A DNA stretch of 64,000 nucleotides from an uncultured Hyphomicrobiaceae bacterium (GTDB taxonomy: Bacteria > Pseudomonadota > Alphaproteobacteria > Rhizobiales > CAMYJA01), in contig CAMYJA010000006.1 in NCBI GenBank assembly GCA_947258705.1, forward strand, positions 1 to 64,000. Reading direction: 5' to 3'. Position 1 is the first letter of the stretch; the number at the start of each line of letters is the position of its first letter. Under the pieces are notes generated by a model that did not search any database, was not told the origin of the DNA, and saw only the letters and a program-made list of their open reading frames with translations. The position numbers and the translations under genes were made by a program. Shown one piece after another: positions 1 through 8,162 of the stretch.

Positions 1-219
1 CCCTGTTCCCCAGCGGGTCAACCGACCCTCACGGACTCCGTCTCCGTGCGCTCGCCTTGCGACACGCGGATTCGTTCCGGTGCTTCGTTTTTCGAAAGCT
101 ACTGCAGCCAACTTTTCCAAGAGATTCCCGGCCAACCCATGCACCAGGCAATCCGACGCTACCCATTTACTGGAAGACGCGGTTACGTTGCCGTATGTCC
201 GGTCTCGGCTCTAAGCTAA
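1..219 (+). other. Open frame at left window edge, unrecognised
   Basis: Frame +1 stays open from the window edge to a TAA at 217-219, and frame +2 is open over almost the same stretch, so openness alone is weak evidence of coding. The translation matches no family I know and lacks clear codon bias. It could be the 3' end of a gene starting outside the window, or non-coding. I also compared it by eye with tmRNA, RNase P RNA and SRP RNA and saw none of their hallmark sequences. Confidence 0.15.
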
Positions 220-308
220 ACAGATGACCCAAACCAATGATGCGTTCGGGCTGCCGTAATAGGCCGCATACAAACAATTAACTATTTTTCGGAGGTAAAA
301 GGGGGTAG

Positions 309-345
309 TTAACAAAAGGTTAACCGACGTTAACCACTTGTTAAC
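309..345. promoter_or_regulatory. Two perfect CtrA-type boxes in AT-rich DNA
   Basis: TTAA-N7-TTAAC occurs at 309-324 and again at 330-345; the second TTAA of the first box and the first TTAA of the second box are 6 nt apart. Another TTAAC half-site lies at 278-282. This is the binding consensus of the alphaproteobacterial cell-cycle regulator CtrA. The surrounding 260-600 is strongly AT-rich compared with the rest of the window. The sites could control the transcript that includes trhO (start at 624) or belong to a replication-origin-like region. I saw no convincing DnaA boxes. Binding is inferred from the motif only. Confidence 0.5.
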
Positions 346-623
346 TGGTGCTGATGAGCACTATTTTGTTATGGAAAATTTACAACTTAGTGGTGTAAGT
401 TGTTGTAACTCTTGATTTTTTTATAATTTTTTCTCATATTATGACTGGCATAAATCTTGGAAATTTCAAACCATAGGTTGTGGCTTTGAAATTGTTGCTC
501 TATTGCATCCAGATTGAAATATTTTTGTCTTTTTGCCGTTTATCTTCGAATGTATATAGTTCGGCAGCTTTACTTCGGCCATTTGTGCTGGAGAAATTTC
601 GCACTCAAACAAACACTTGATCA

Positions 624-1643
624 ATGAAAAATTTCCATGATGCGCCATTGACGGTCGCGGCGTTTTACAAATTTGTAGCCGTCCGCGAGTGTCCGCTATT
701 GCAAAATTCCATCGATGAATTTGCTCGGGTCCGCGGGATTATGGGCACGGTTCTGCTCGCGCCCGAAGGGATTAATGGGACGATTGCCGGCACACCGGGC
801 GCCGTTGATGAATTCATCAACTATCTTCGAAACGGTAATGTTTTCGGGGGCGTCTTCCGTGACATATCTCCGAAATTTTCGCGCGCATCAGATATGCCCT
901 TCCTTCGACTGAGAGTGCGCCTCAAAAGTGAAATCGTCACCCTGCGTGCGGAAGATATCGACCCGACACGACAGGTCGGCACTTATGTGAGCCCCCGGGA
1001 CTGGAACGACCTGATCTCTGAGCCCGATGTGGTCGTGGTCGACACGCGCAATGTATATGAAACAGCGATAGGCACCTTTGAAGGGGCGACCGACCCGGGT
1101 CTCGATCAGTTTACGGACTTCAAGACGTTCGCGACGCGTGAGCTTGATCCGGAGCAACACAAGCGCGTGGCGATGTTCTGCACAGGCGGCATCCGTTGTG
1201 AAAAAGCGTCGAGCTACCTCCTCGCCCAGGGTTTTGAGGATGTTTATCACTTGCAGGGAGGGATATTGAAATATCTGGAAGAGGTGCCCGAGAATGAAAG
1301 CCGGTGGCAGGGCGCCTGTTTCGTGTTTGACGATCGTGTCGGTGTCGAACACGGGCTGAGACAGTCGGAACATGAGCTGTGCAGGGCATGCCGATGGCCG
1401 CTGTCAATTTCGGACCGGTCCAATTCAGATTATATCGAGGGTGTGCAGTGCCCGCATTGCAAGGACAAACTCGATGAGGCAACCCGGGCGAGGGCGGTCG
1501 AACGTCAGCACCAGGTGGAACTCGCAATAAGCCGCGGCGAAGCGCATATGGGAGACCGCGGACGCGATGTTGCCGAAAAGCGCCGGTCGGATAAGAATGT
1601 CAGGCGGCAGCAATCACGCGGGGCATCGAAGGGTATAGTTTGA
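624..1643 (+). CDS. trhO: tRNA uridine(34) hydroxylase TrhO (YceA/rhodanese family)
   Basis: This 339-residue protein matches the TrhO (YceA) family in length (E. coli about 350 residues) and architecture. It has an N-terminal acylphosphatase-like part (GTVLLAPEGINGTIAG), a central rhodanese domain with the active-site loop FCTGGIRCEK, and a C-terminal Cys-rich tail (CRACRWP, CPHC) that probably binds zinc. The family performs O2-dependent 5-hydroxylation of uridine 34 in certain tRNAs, in the cytoplasm. The final ~40 residues are basic and probably disordered. The ATG at 624 directly precedes the family's usual N-terminus. The gene stands alone; an AT-rich region with CtrA-like boxes lies about 280 nt upstream. 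Confidence 0.9.
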   Translation: MKNFHDAPLTVAAFYKFVAVRECPLLQNSIDEFARVRGIMGTVLLAPEGINGTIAGTPGAVDEFINYLRNGNVFGGVFRDISPKFSRASDMPFLRLRVRLKSEIVTLRAEDIDPTRQVGTYVSPRDWNDLISEPDVVVVDTRNVYETAIGTFEGATDPGLDQFTDFKTFATRELDPEQHKRVAMFCTGGIRCEKASSYLLAQGFEDVYHLQGGILKYLEEVPENESRWQGACFVFDDRVGVEHGLRQSEHELCRACRWPLSISDRSNSDYIEGVQCPHCKDKLDEATRARAVERQHQVELAISRGEAHMGDRGRDVAEKRRSDKNVRRQQSRGASKGIV

Positions 1644-1793
1644 GGCGGCGGCAATCGGGCAGTTGAAACCGCATCGCGGCAGAAATTGCTCTCGATATTA
1701 ATTATTCCGCCAAGGTTCTGAGCTTTCCGCTTGCCGGAAACTCCCAATCATTGTTATCTCGCGGGTAAAATCACGCAACGGAAACCCGCCCCC

Positions 1794-4460
1794 ATGAAAA
1801 CTTCGACACCGCGACCCATTTATCTCAAAAACTACGCACCATCGCCCTACCTCATCAAATCGGTGGCCCTCGATGTGTCGCTCGATCCGACAGCCACACG
1901 TGTTCGGGCGCGGCTGAAAATTGAGCGCAACAAAAAGGCGCCCGCTTTCCAGAAAAGGAAAGGCAAGAGCGCGCCGCTCGTTTTGGATGGCGAAAATATC
2001 AGGCTATTGGGGGTTAAAATTTCCGGCAGGGCAGTCCCTACCGGGGATTACACATTGAGCAATAAAAGCCTCACCCTGAAAAAACCGCCATCCAGACCGT
2101 TCACATTAGAGATCACGACCGAATGCAACCCGGATGCGAATAAAGCGCTGTCGGGCCTTTACCGCTCGAATGGCGTTTATTGCACGCAGTGCGAGGCGGA
2201 GGGCTTCCGGCGCATTATGTATTACCTCGACCGGCCGGACGTGCTGGCGAAATTTAGCGTACGGATCGAGGCGGACAAAGCCGAGGCTCCGGTTCTTCTT
2301 TCCAATGGCAATCTTATTGATAGCGGCAAGGCCGGCACGAGCGGACGGCACTATGCGGTCTGGGATGATCCTCATCCAAAACCAGCTTATCTCTTTGCTC
2401 TGGTTGGCGGCAGGCTGGATCTTAAACGGGGAAGTTTTAAAACCATGTCCGGGCGTAAAGTCGATCTCCGTATTTATGTGGAGCCGGGCAAGGTAGACCG
2501 GTGTAACTGGGCCATGGATTGTCTCAAACGCTCGATGCGGTGGGATGAACGGCGCTTTGGACGGGAATATGATCTAGATATATTCAATATCGTCGCTGTC
2601 AGCGATTTCAATATGGGGGCGATGGAAAACAAGAGCCTCAATATTTTCAATGACCGGATGGTGCTCGCATCGCCCGATACGGCGACAGACGGGAGTTATG
2701 CCGCGATTGAATCGGTCATTGCTCATGAGTATTTTCATAACTGGACCGGCAACCGGATCACCTGCAGGGACTGGTTTCAGCTTTGCCTGAAGGAAGGGCT
2801 TACGGTTTTCCGCGATCAGGAGTTCTCGATGGATGAGCGCTCACGGATTGTCGCGCGGATCGACGATGTGAAGATTCTCAAGTCCCATCAGTTTCCAGAA
2901 GATGCCGGTCCGCTCGCGCACCCGGTCCGGCCCTCATCCTATATCGAAATCAATAATTTCTACACCGCCACCGTCTATCAGAAAGGTGCGGAGATTTGCC
3001 GCATGATCCACACAACCCTTGGCGAGGCCGGTTTCAGACGGGGCATGGATCTTTATTTCAAACGTCATGATGGCGAGGCGGCGACGGTTGAGGATTTCAT
3101 TAAATGCTTCGAGGATGCCAATGACGTCGATCTCAGGCAGTTCATGCTTTGGTACGAGCAGGCCGGCACGCCGGAACTGATCGCTTCGTTTGACTATAGC
3201 GAGACCAGAAAGACGGCCCGGCTCACGCTTGAGCAGGTTCTCAAGCCAACGCCGGGGCAGGCACGCAAGAAACCGATGCAGATACCTGTTCGCATTGGGC
3301 TCGTTGATGGATCGGGCCGGGATATCAAGCTTCAAACGACAAAAGGCGGACCCGTCAAGGATGGGGTGCTGCATCTCAAAAAACGCCGGGAAGTGTATGA
3401 GTTCACGAATATTCCATCGAGACCGGTGCCGTCGCTCGTGCGCGGTTTTTCGGCTCCGGTAAATCTCGATTTCGAACAGGGGTGTGATGATCTGGCTTTC
3501 CTGATGTCCCATGACAGCGATCTTTATAATCGCTGGCAGGCGGCGCAGACTTATGCCACGCGGCGCATGATCGAGATGACCGATGTGTTGCGATCGGGCA
3601 AGCAGCTTACCAGGGGGCGGGAATTTGGCCGGGCACTGGTTGAAACAATCGAAAACGACAGGCTGGAACCGGATTACCGCGCACTCTTTATGCAATTACC
3701 TGGAGAAAGCGACATCGCCCGCGAGATCGGTTCTGATGTGGATCCTCTCGCAATTCATAAAGCGCGCAAGGGCTTTGCCCGGCGAGTTGCTTCAGAAATA
3801 GAACCGAGCCTGCAGCGGATTTATGAAAAATCCAGGCTTAGGGGAGATTATTCGCCCGATGCCCGTAGTGCCGGCCTGAGATCGCTACGCAACACCGCTC
3901 TCGCGCTGCTTTCCCGTCTCGGCGGGAAAGACAATAGTCAACTATTGGCCAGCCATTATCGGAATGCCCGTAATATGACCGACATGAGCATCGCCCTCAT
4001 GCTGTTGGCCAATGTCAAAGGGCTGCCGCGCGATAAGGCCTTTGCGCATTTCTACAAACGCTACCAGCATGATCATCTGGCAATCGACAAATGGTTCAGT
4101 TTTCAGGCCATGTCGAGCCTTGATACAACGCTGCCAACCGTGAAAAAGCTTCTCAAGCACCCTCTCTTTTCCATTAAAAATCCGAATAAAGTGAATTCGC
4201 TTATTGGCGCATTTGCGCGTTTTAATCCGATCGGCTTTCACAGAACCGATGGGGCGGGTTATGAATTCGTGGCAGATCAGATACTCGAGATCGACAGATT
4301 TAATCCGCAAGTTGCCTCGCGTTTGCTCAACAGTTTCCGAAACTGGCGCACGCTTGAAAAGGGCCGGCAAAAGATGGCCAGGAAATCGCTGACTCGAATA
4401 GCGCGCCGAAAAACTCTGTCCCCTGACGTTTTTGAGATCGTGACCAAGATACTCGGATAA
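1794..4460 (+). CDS. pepN: Aminopeptidase N (M1 family zinc metallopeptidase)
   Basis: The 888-residue product is a full-length bacterial PepN (E. coli 870). The exopeptidase motif GAMEN is seen in NMGAMENKSLN. The zinc site HEYFHNWTGNR (HExxH) is followed by the third zinc ligand in LKEGLTVFRDQEF. The central beta and C-terminal helical domains are intact. It removes N-terminal residues from peptides in the cytoplasm. The ORF track begins at a TTG at 1731, but the ATG at 1794 (MKTSTPRPIYLKNY) is the usual N-terminus, so I use it; no strong ribosome site precedes either. It is not obviously in an operon with trhO (150 nt gap). Confidence 0.95.
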   Translation: MKTSTPRPIYLKNYAPSPYLIKSVALDVSLDPTATRVRARLKIERNKKAPAFQKRKGKSAPLVLDGENIRLLGVKISGRAVPTGDYTLSNKSLTLKKPPSRPFTLEITTECNPDANKALSGLYRSNGVYCTQCEAEGFRRIMYYLDRPDVLAKFSVRIEADKAEAPVLLSNGNLIDSGKAGTSGRHYAVWDDPHPKPAYLFALVGGRLDLKRGSFKTMSGRKVDLRIYVEPGKVDRCNWAMDCLKRSMRWDERRFGREYDLDIFNIVAVSDFNMGAMENKSLNIFNDRMVLASPDTATDGSYAAIESVIAHEYFHNWTGNRITCRDWFQLCLKEGLTVFRDQEFSMDERSRIVARIDDVKILKSHQFPEDAGPLAHPVRPSSYIEINNFYTATVYQKGAEICRMIHTTLGEAGFRRGMDLYFKRHDGEAATVEDFIKCFEDANDVDLRQFMLWYEQAGTPELIASFDYSETRKTARLTLEQVLKPTPGQARKKPMQIPVRIGLVDGSGRDIKLQTTKGGPVKDGVLHLKKRREVYEFTNIPSRPVPSLVRGFSAPVNLDFEQGCDDLAFLMSHDSDLYNRWQAAQTYATRRMIEMTDVLRSGKQLTRGREFGRALVETIENDRLEPDYRALFMQLPGESDIAREIGSDVDPLAIHKARKGFARRVASEIEPSLQRIYEKSRLRGDYSPDARSAGLRSLRNTALALLSRLGGKDNSQLLASHYRNARNMTDMSIALMLLANVKGLPRDKAFAHFYKRYQHDHLAIDKWFSFQAMSSLDTTLPTVKKLLKHPLFSIKNPNKVNSLIGAFARFNPIGFHRTDGAGYEFVADQILEIDRFNPQVASRLLNSFRNWRTLEKGRQKMARKSLTRIARRKTLSPDVFEIVTKILG

Positions 4461-4501
4461 ATTTTACGCCCAACAGCAGGTCGACATGGCGACTTGTGTG
4501 A

Positions 4502-4539
4502 CTCGATGTCCACACATCGAGCGAAATGCAATTTTTTTT
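4502..4539 (+). terminator. Possible terminator after pepN
   Basis: A perfect 7-bp stem CTCGATG/CATCGAG (4502-4508, 4515-4521) with a 6-nt loop is followed, 10 nt later, by a run of eight Ts (4532-4539). The distance between stem and T-run is longer than in a classic intrinsic terminator, so efficiency is uncertain. Confidence 0.35.
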
Positions 4540-4671
4540 CGCGGTCGAATCGTTTTCATGTGGACAGATGACACTGATTCGCATGAATATGATTTGAGTG
4601 ATTCGCGGGCTGGGCAGGCTCGATTCCTGTAAAAAAAACTAGATTACTCAAGCTATTCGAGGGGGCTTGAA

Positions 4672-5565
4672 ATGGCGCGGACAGCGTTCGTCCGGCTGAG
4701 GGATTTCGTGTGCTTTGTTTGGGGTCGGACAAAGCGAAATTTTTTTCGGCTAAATAAATTAATTTCAAAATCGGTATCCGGATCCAGGTCCGGGCCTGAT
4801 TTCATATCCAGCATTTCATTGGCTTACCGATCGAGCATGGCTGGTCAACTGGCTGCTCTTCTCGCTTTATTTTTTGCGTTGGGAGACCAAGCTCCAGGCG
4901 TGACGGCCGCTGAGGCGGCAGGTCCGGCCGATCAGATGCTTGGCGCCAAGGCATATTCCGTACCACTCGACCTCACAACAATATTCGGCGTGACTGCAAT
5001 CTTGCTGCTCGTGGGTGCGAATTTATATCTTTTGCGCCGACCGATTTCAGCCGATCATGCGGACCACGCTCAATCAGACGGCGGTGCGACCGATCCCGCC
5101 GAAATCAAAGCACATGAAGAACCGGAGATGGCCAGCGCCAGTTCACATCGTCACGATATTCGCTTCGAGCTTGAGCGCCAGTGCCAGCAGCTCGCCGATA
5201 TTGCCGACCGTTCCCAACGCGCCTGCTCAGAAGTGGTGGCATCCAATCGCAGCAAAAACGCCCGGTTGGCCTCTCTCTCCCATGATCTCCGAACACCACT
5301 GAATGCGGTCATTGGTTTTTCCGACCTCATGCGCCGCGAAATGTTCGGTCCTCTCGGGCATTCCAAATATCAGGAATATGCCGAACATATCGGCGACAGC
5401 GGGCATGATCTTTTAAGCGCCGTGGATGATATTTTTGAACTGACTTCCGAAGAAATTAACGATTTTCCCCGCAATGGAACTGACGGGGAAAAGGTTCGCG
5501 GATCGTTTCACAATCCCGGGCCCGATGGCGATCCGCTGAAGCATGAGCTTGAGGGTATCGATTAA
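4672..5565 (+). CDS. Membrane protein with orphan HisKA domain (no ATPase domain)
   Basis: The 297-residue protein has a hydrophobic segment near residues 57-72, a second near 100-121, then a linker and a histidine kinase dimerisation/phosphoacceptor domain at about 195-260. The H-box is LASLSHDLRTPLNAVIGFSD, with the phosphoacceptor at His204. No N, G1 or G2 box follows: the protein ends about 35 residues after the HisKA domain, and only 13 nt separate its stop from the convergent neighbour, so there is no detached ATPase remnant. GAGGGGG upstream of ATG 4672 supports the start. It could be a phosphotransfer protein, a dimerisation partner of a full kinase, or a decayed kinase. No response regulator is adjacent. 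Confidence 0.75.
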   Translation: MARTAFVRLRDFVCFVWGRTKRNFFRLNKLISKSVSGSRSGPDFISSISLAYRSSMAGQLAALLALFFALGDQAPGVTAAEAAGPADQMLGAKAYSVPLDLTTIFGVTAILLLVGANLYLLRRPISADHADHAQSDGGATDPAEIKAHEEPEMASASSHRHDIRFELERQCQQLADIADRSQRACSEVVASNRSKNARLASLSHDLRTPLNAVIGFSDLMRREMFGPLGHSKYQEYAEHIGDSGHDLLSAVDDIFELTSEEINDFPRNGTDGEKVRGSFHNPGPDGDPLKHELEGID

Positions 5566-5578
5566 TGCGTAACCGCAC

Positions 5579-6142
5579 TTATTGTTCGGTTTTCTTTTCG
5601 GGAAATACGCCCCTGTCCCGACCTCTATCGAATGGCGCCCGGTGACGGCTCCTGCGCCATCGGTGGCGGCGCTGAAGGTGTTTCACATAATTACGGCGTT
5701 CGGCGGCGGTCATTTTCCCGGCAAACTCTGCGAGAACCGACGTCAGGGCAGACCGCGCCATAAATTCCTCCTTGCGCATTTTTCCCATGGCTTCCTCGAA
5801 TTTCGCGCGGTCAAACCGATCGGCTTTCAAAACCTCTGCAACATCGTCGCGCGCTGCCCGGATATTCTTCCGAAGAGGTCTTATCTCGGTATATAGGGGG
5901 CGGATTGCATCGCGAATTTCCGCTCTTCGTTCATCGGGAAGCGTGCGCAAATAGGTCGATATCTGACCGCCAAAACCGCGCATCCCCCAATGTCCGCCGT
6001 GCCGCCATTTCCAGAATGCACCGCCCGCGAAGCCCAGGATTACCAGATTAAAAGCGAGCGAGGCGACGAGCAAAATTCGCATCCAGCCCCACCGCCCGTT
6101 CGTTTGCCCGCCCGATTGCCCGGTACCATTATCGCTCATCAC
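5579..6142 (-). CDS. Periplasmic CpxP/ZraP-like (heavy-metal resistance fold) protein
   Basis: A 187-residue protein with a short cytoplasmic N-terminus, one membrane segment (about 22-44) and a helical periplasmic part rich in Arg, Glu and Lys (for example DERRAEIRDAIRPLYTEIRPL). This matches the periplasmic heavy-metal resistance / CpxP-like family, whose members act as envelope-stress sensors or chaperones. The C-terminus is strongly basic with RH repeats (HLQRRHRWRRSRHR). It overlaps the upstream anti-sigma-like gene by 4 nt and is the last gene of the sigma-factor operon, which suggests an accessory role in sensing or as a main output. Function is inferred from family and context. Confidence 0.7.
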   Translation of the reverse strand: MMSDNGTGQSGGQTNGRWGWMRILLVASLAFNLVILGFAGGAFWKWRHGGHWGMRGFGGQISTYLRTLPDERRAEIRDAIRPLYTEIRPLRKNIRAARDDVAEVLKADRFDRAKFEEAMGKMRKEEFMARSALTSVLAEFAGKMTAAERRNYVKHLQRRHRWRRSRHRAPFDRGRDRGVFPEKKTEQ

Positions 6143-6732
6143 AAACCCCCTTCGAATAAGTCCGCTGTCTCACTTTGGAAAAGCGTCAATTCCAGCGCAG
6201 GTGAAGTGTCTCTACCGGCAATCTGCGCCACCCCTTCAGCCGCGCTTTCCGTGAATTGGGTTGCGCCAATATATATGCCGAGCGCGAATGACGCGGCGAG
6301 CAGACCTGCCATTTGCCATGTGATCGATTTGCGGTGATCATTGTTGGCGCTTTCGGCCGGTTTATTATTGCGCTTTCTATGGCTGTCCAGCTCGACGATC
6401 TTTCCCATCGCCTCCCCTTGATGGTCCGGGGAAAGCAACTCCCGATCAGCGGCGCGCCCGATCCGCTCCATGATTCCGTCGGCCGCGCTCGTAATATCGA
6501 CCTCCGTCACGGCACCGGCCTGATTGAGGAGCGTATCCAGGGTTTCCGCCTCATCAAGCATTGCGCGAAGCTCGGGGCGGGCCTCAATCAACTCAACCAA
6601 TGCGGCGCGTTCTTCCGCCGGCCATTTCTCCGAATTGCCGCCATAAGCGCCGAGCACTTCGCTTAATCTCTCAGAAGTTGGTTTTTTTGTTTTCTTCATC
6701 ATCATTCTCTCAATCAGGTCCCGGTTATTCAC
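6139..6732 (-). CDS. Membrane-anchored anti-sigma factor-like protein
   Basis: The 197-residue protein has an N-terminal soluble part (residues 13-135), one transmembrane helix (about 138-157, ITWQMAGLLAASFALGIYIG) and a short periplasmic tail. It overlaps the sigma factor gene upstream by 8 nt, the typical place for its cognate anti-sigma factor. I do not see the HxxxCxxC zinc motif of ZAS anti-sigma factors, so this would be a zinc-free type. The listed start is a GTG; an ATG cluster at 6699-6705 preceded by GAGAG is a good alternative, removing about 10 residues. The call rests mainly on topology and position. Confidence 0.65.
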   Translation of the reverse strand: MNNRDLIERMMMKKTKKPTSERLSEVLGAYGGNSEKWPAEERAALVELIEARPELRAMLDEAETLDTLLNQAGAVTEVDITSAADGIMERIGRAADRELLSPDHQGEAMGKIVELDSHRKRNNKPAESANNDHRKSITWQMAGLLAASFALGIYIGATQFTESAAEGVAQIAGRDTSPALELTLFQSETADLFEGGL

Positions 6733-7384
6733 CGGGCTCGGGCATCAAGTCTTTCCAATTATCGGCCAGTGCGATCTTCAGCCCGGCTCGGGCACGGCGC
6801 AACAGCGATTCCAGCGCCTCCTCGGTAATCTCCATGATCTCGGCAGTGTCGCGCTGGCTCAAGTCCTCAAAATGAAAGAGCGCCAGAGCGAGCCTTTGAC
6901 GCTCGGGAAGTTCCGCAATTGCCGCCTCAACAGTTTCGGACATCTGCCGTTCGGCAATTTGTCTGTTCTGTTCTGCGGGGATCGGCCTTTCCGGAACATC
7001 AATACCCGTCAACTCCCGTTTCCTGCGCAAATGATCGAGGCACAGATTGCTGGTCACACGATAAAGCCATGGACGCACACCACGATCGTCGAGCTCAATG
7101 CTGTTAGCATTTCGCCAAAGCCTGAACATCGCCTCCTGGGCGATATCCTCCGCATCCGCCGGTCCAAGCATATGCCGTGCCAGCGCAAGCGTTGCGGGAA
7201 GGTGCCGCTCTATTAGCATGAGCGTGGCCTTCTCATCGCCCCCGGTCACGGCCCGCATGAGCCGTCGGTCAGTCGTCTGGGCTGAATAACTCACCTTGGC
7301 GCGATATCTCTGGTTGCCGGTGCGCAGGCAAGATGAAGCCTGCGCACCGTTGTTTTCAATCTCGCCGGGATGCAAAGCGGTCAT
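6725..7384 (-). CDS. ECF-family RNA polymerase sigma factor
   Basis: A 219-residue sigma-70 family protein with region 2 at about 40-115 (ADAEDIAQEAMFRLWRN, then RPWLYRVTSNLCLDHLRRKR) and region 4 at about 155-205 (LPERQRLALALFHFEDLSQRDTAEIM, with the recognition helix around ITEEALESLLRRARAGLK). Regions 1.1 and 3 are absent, as in the ECF group. The N-terminal ~40 residues before region 2 are longer than usual, so the true start could be internal. It lies 24 nt downstream of the EF-hand gene and overlaps the anti-sigma-like gene, so the four genes probably form one operon that it may autoregulate. Confidence 0.88.
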   Translation of the reverse strand: MTALHPGEIENNGAQASSCLRTGNQRYRAKVSYSAQTTDRRLMRAVTGGDEKATLMLIERHLPATLALARHMLGPADAEDIAQEAMFRLWRNANSIELDDRGVRPWLYRVTSNLCLDHLRRKRELTGIDVPERPIPAEQNRQIAERQMSETVEAAIAELPERQRLALALFHFEDLSQRDTAEIMEITEEALESLLRRARAGLKIALADNWKDLMPEPGE

Positions 7385-7408
7385 TTATGATCCCGCCGCA
7401 TGCGTCCC

Positions 7409-7885
7409 TTAGCGCCTGTGATGAGATCCACGATATTTCCGGCGCGGCAACTCATCGCCATCCAGTTTGCCGTCATCATTGAGATCGTTCCAGCTAAACC
7501 GTTCGCGTGCGCGGGAATTGAATTCCTCTTTCGTGATCCGGCCGTCGCGATTTTTGTCAAACCGGCGGGTCATGCGTTTCACCCTGCGCTCTATGCGCTT
7601 TTTGATTTTTTCTTCAATCCTGGCTTTGAGTTCAGCTTCGTCCACGACGCCATCTGCATTTTTGTCGAATTCCGCGAAGCGTTTTCCGCGCATGGCCTCG
7701 ACTTCTTCGAGGGTGATCGCGCCATCCTCGTCAGCATCGGCTTTCGTCATCCAATAGCCCATATGACGCCCCATGCCGTAACCATGTCCGCCACCGCGCC
7801 CACCGAAGGCATAGGTTGCCGTAATACCGGAGGCGATGATAAGGCCGGAGGCGAGTAAAATTCCCGTTTTCCTTTTCAGACTCAT
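7409..7885 (-). CDS. Exported four-EF-hand calcium-binding protein
   Basis: The 158-residue protein begins with a signal peptide (LLASGLIIASGITATYAFG) and then carries four EF-hand loops at about residues 50-61 (DADEDGAITLEE), 74-85 (DKNADGVVDEAE), 110-121 (DKNRDGRITKEE) and 134-145 (DLNDDGKLDGDE). All four keep acidic ligands at positions 1, 3, 5 and 12. A very basic helix (KKRIERRVKRMTRR) links the pairs. It is probably a periplasmic Ca2+ binder. It is the first gene of the minus-strand operon with the sigma factor, so it may be a sensor or a target of that regulon. Confidence 0.85.
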   Translation of the reverse strand: MSLKRKTGILLASGLIIASGITATYAFGGRGGGHGYGMGRHMGYWMTKADADEDGAITLEEVEAMRGKRFAEFDKNADGVVDEAELKARIEEKIKKRIERRVKRMTRRFDKNRDGRITKEEFNSRARERFSWNDLNDDGKLDGDELPRRKYRGSHHRR

Positions 7886-8162
7886 GAGATTCTTTCCTTG
7901 ATTGATTAAAACAAAACAGCGTTTTACCGCTCATACACCGTAAGAACGCAACAGCGGGCATATTTCCGTCGCACTAAACTGCCATTGCGTATCCGGCTTT
8001 GGGGCCGGGACCGCCTTGACCGACAGCTCGTCAGGATCAATCCTTGCGATAGATGGTGAAGTCCTCCACACTCAATATGATCAAAAGTTTGCCTGTTTGT
8101 GTTGTTAGACAAATGAGATAAAGTTTCGCCGGCATAGTGAAATTTGGAAGGCTTTCAGGACT

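Noticed and set aside
260-623. DnaA boxes supporting a replication origin
   Set aside because: I found no good match to TTATCCACA or its complement, so I did not call an origin as a feature.
2934-3695. 253-residue minus-strand ORF
   Set aside because: Antisense shadow of pepN; composition is unlike a real protein.
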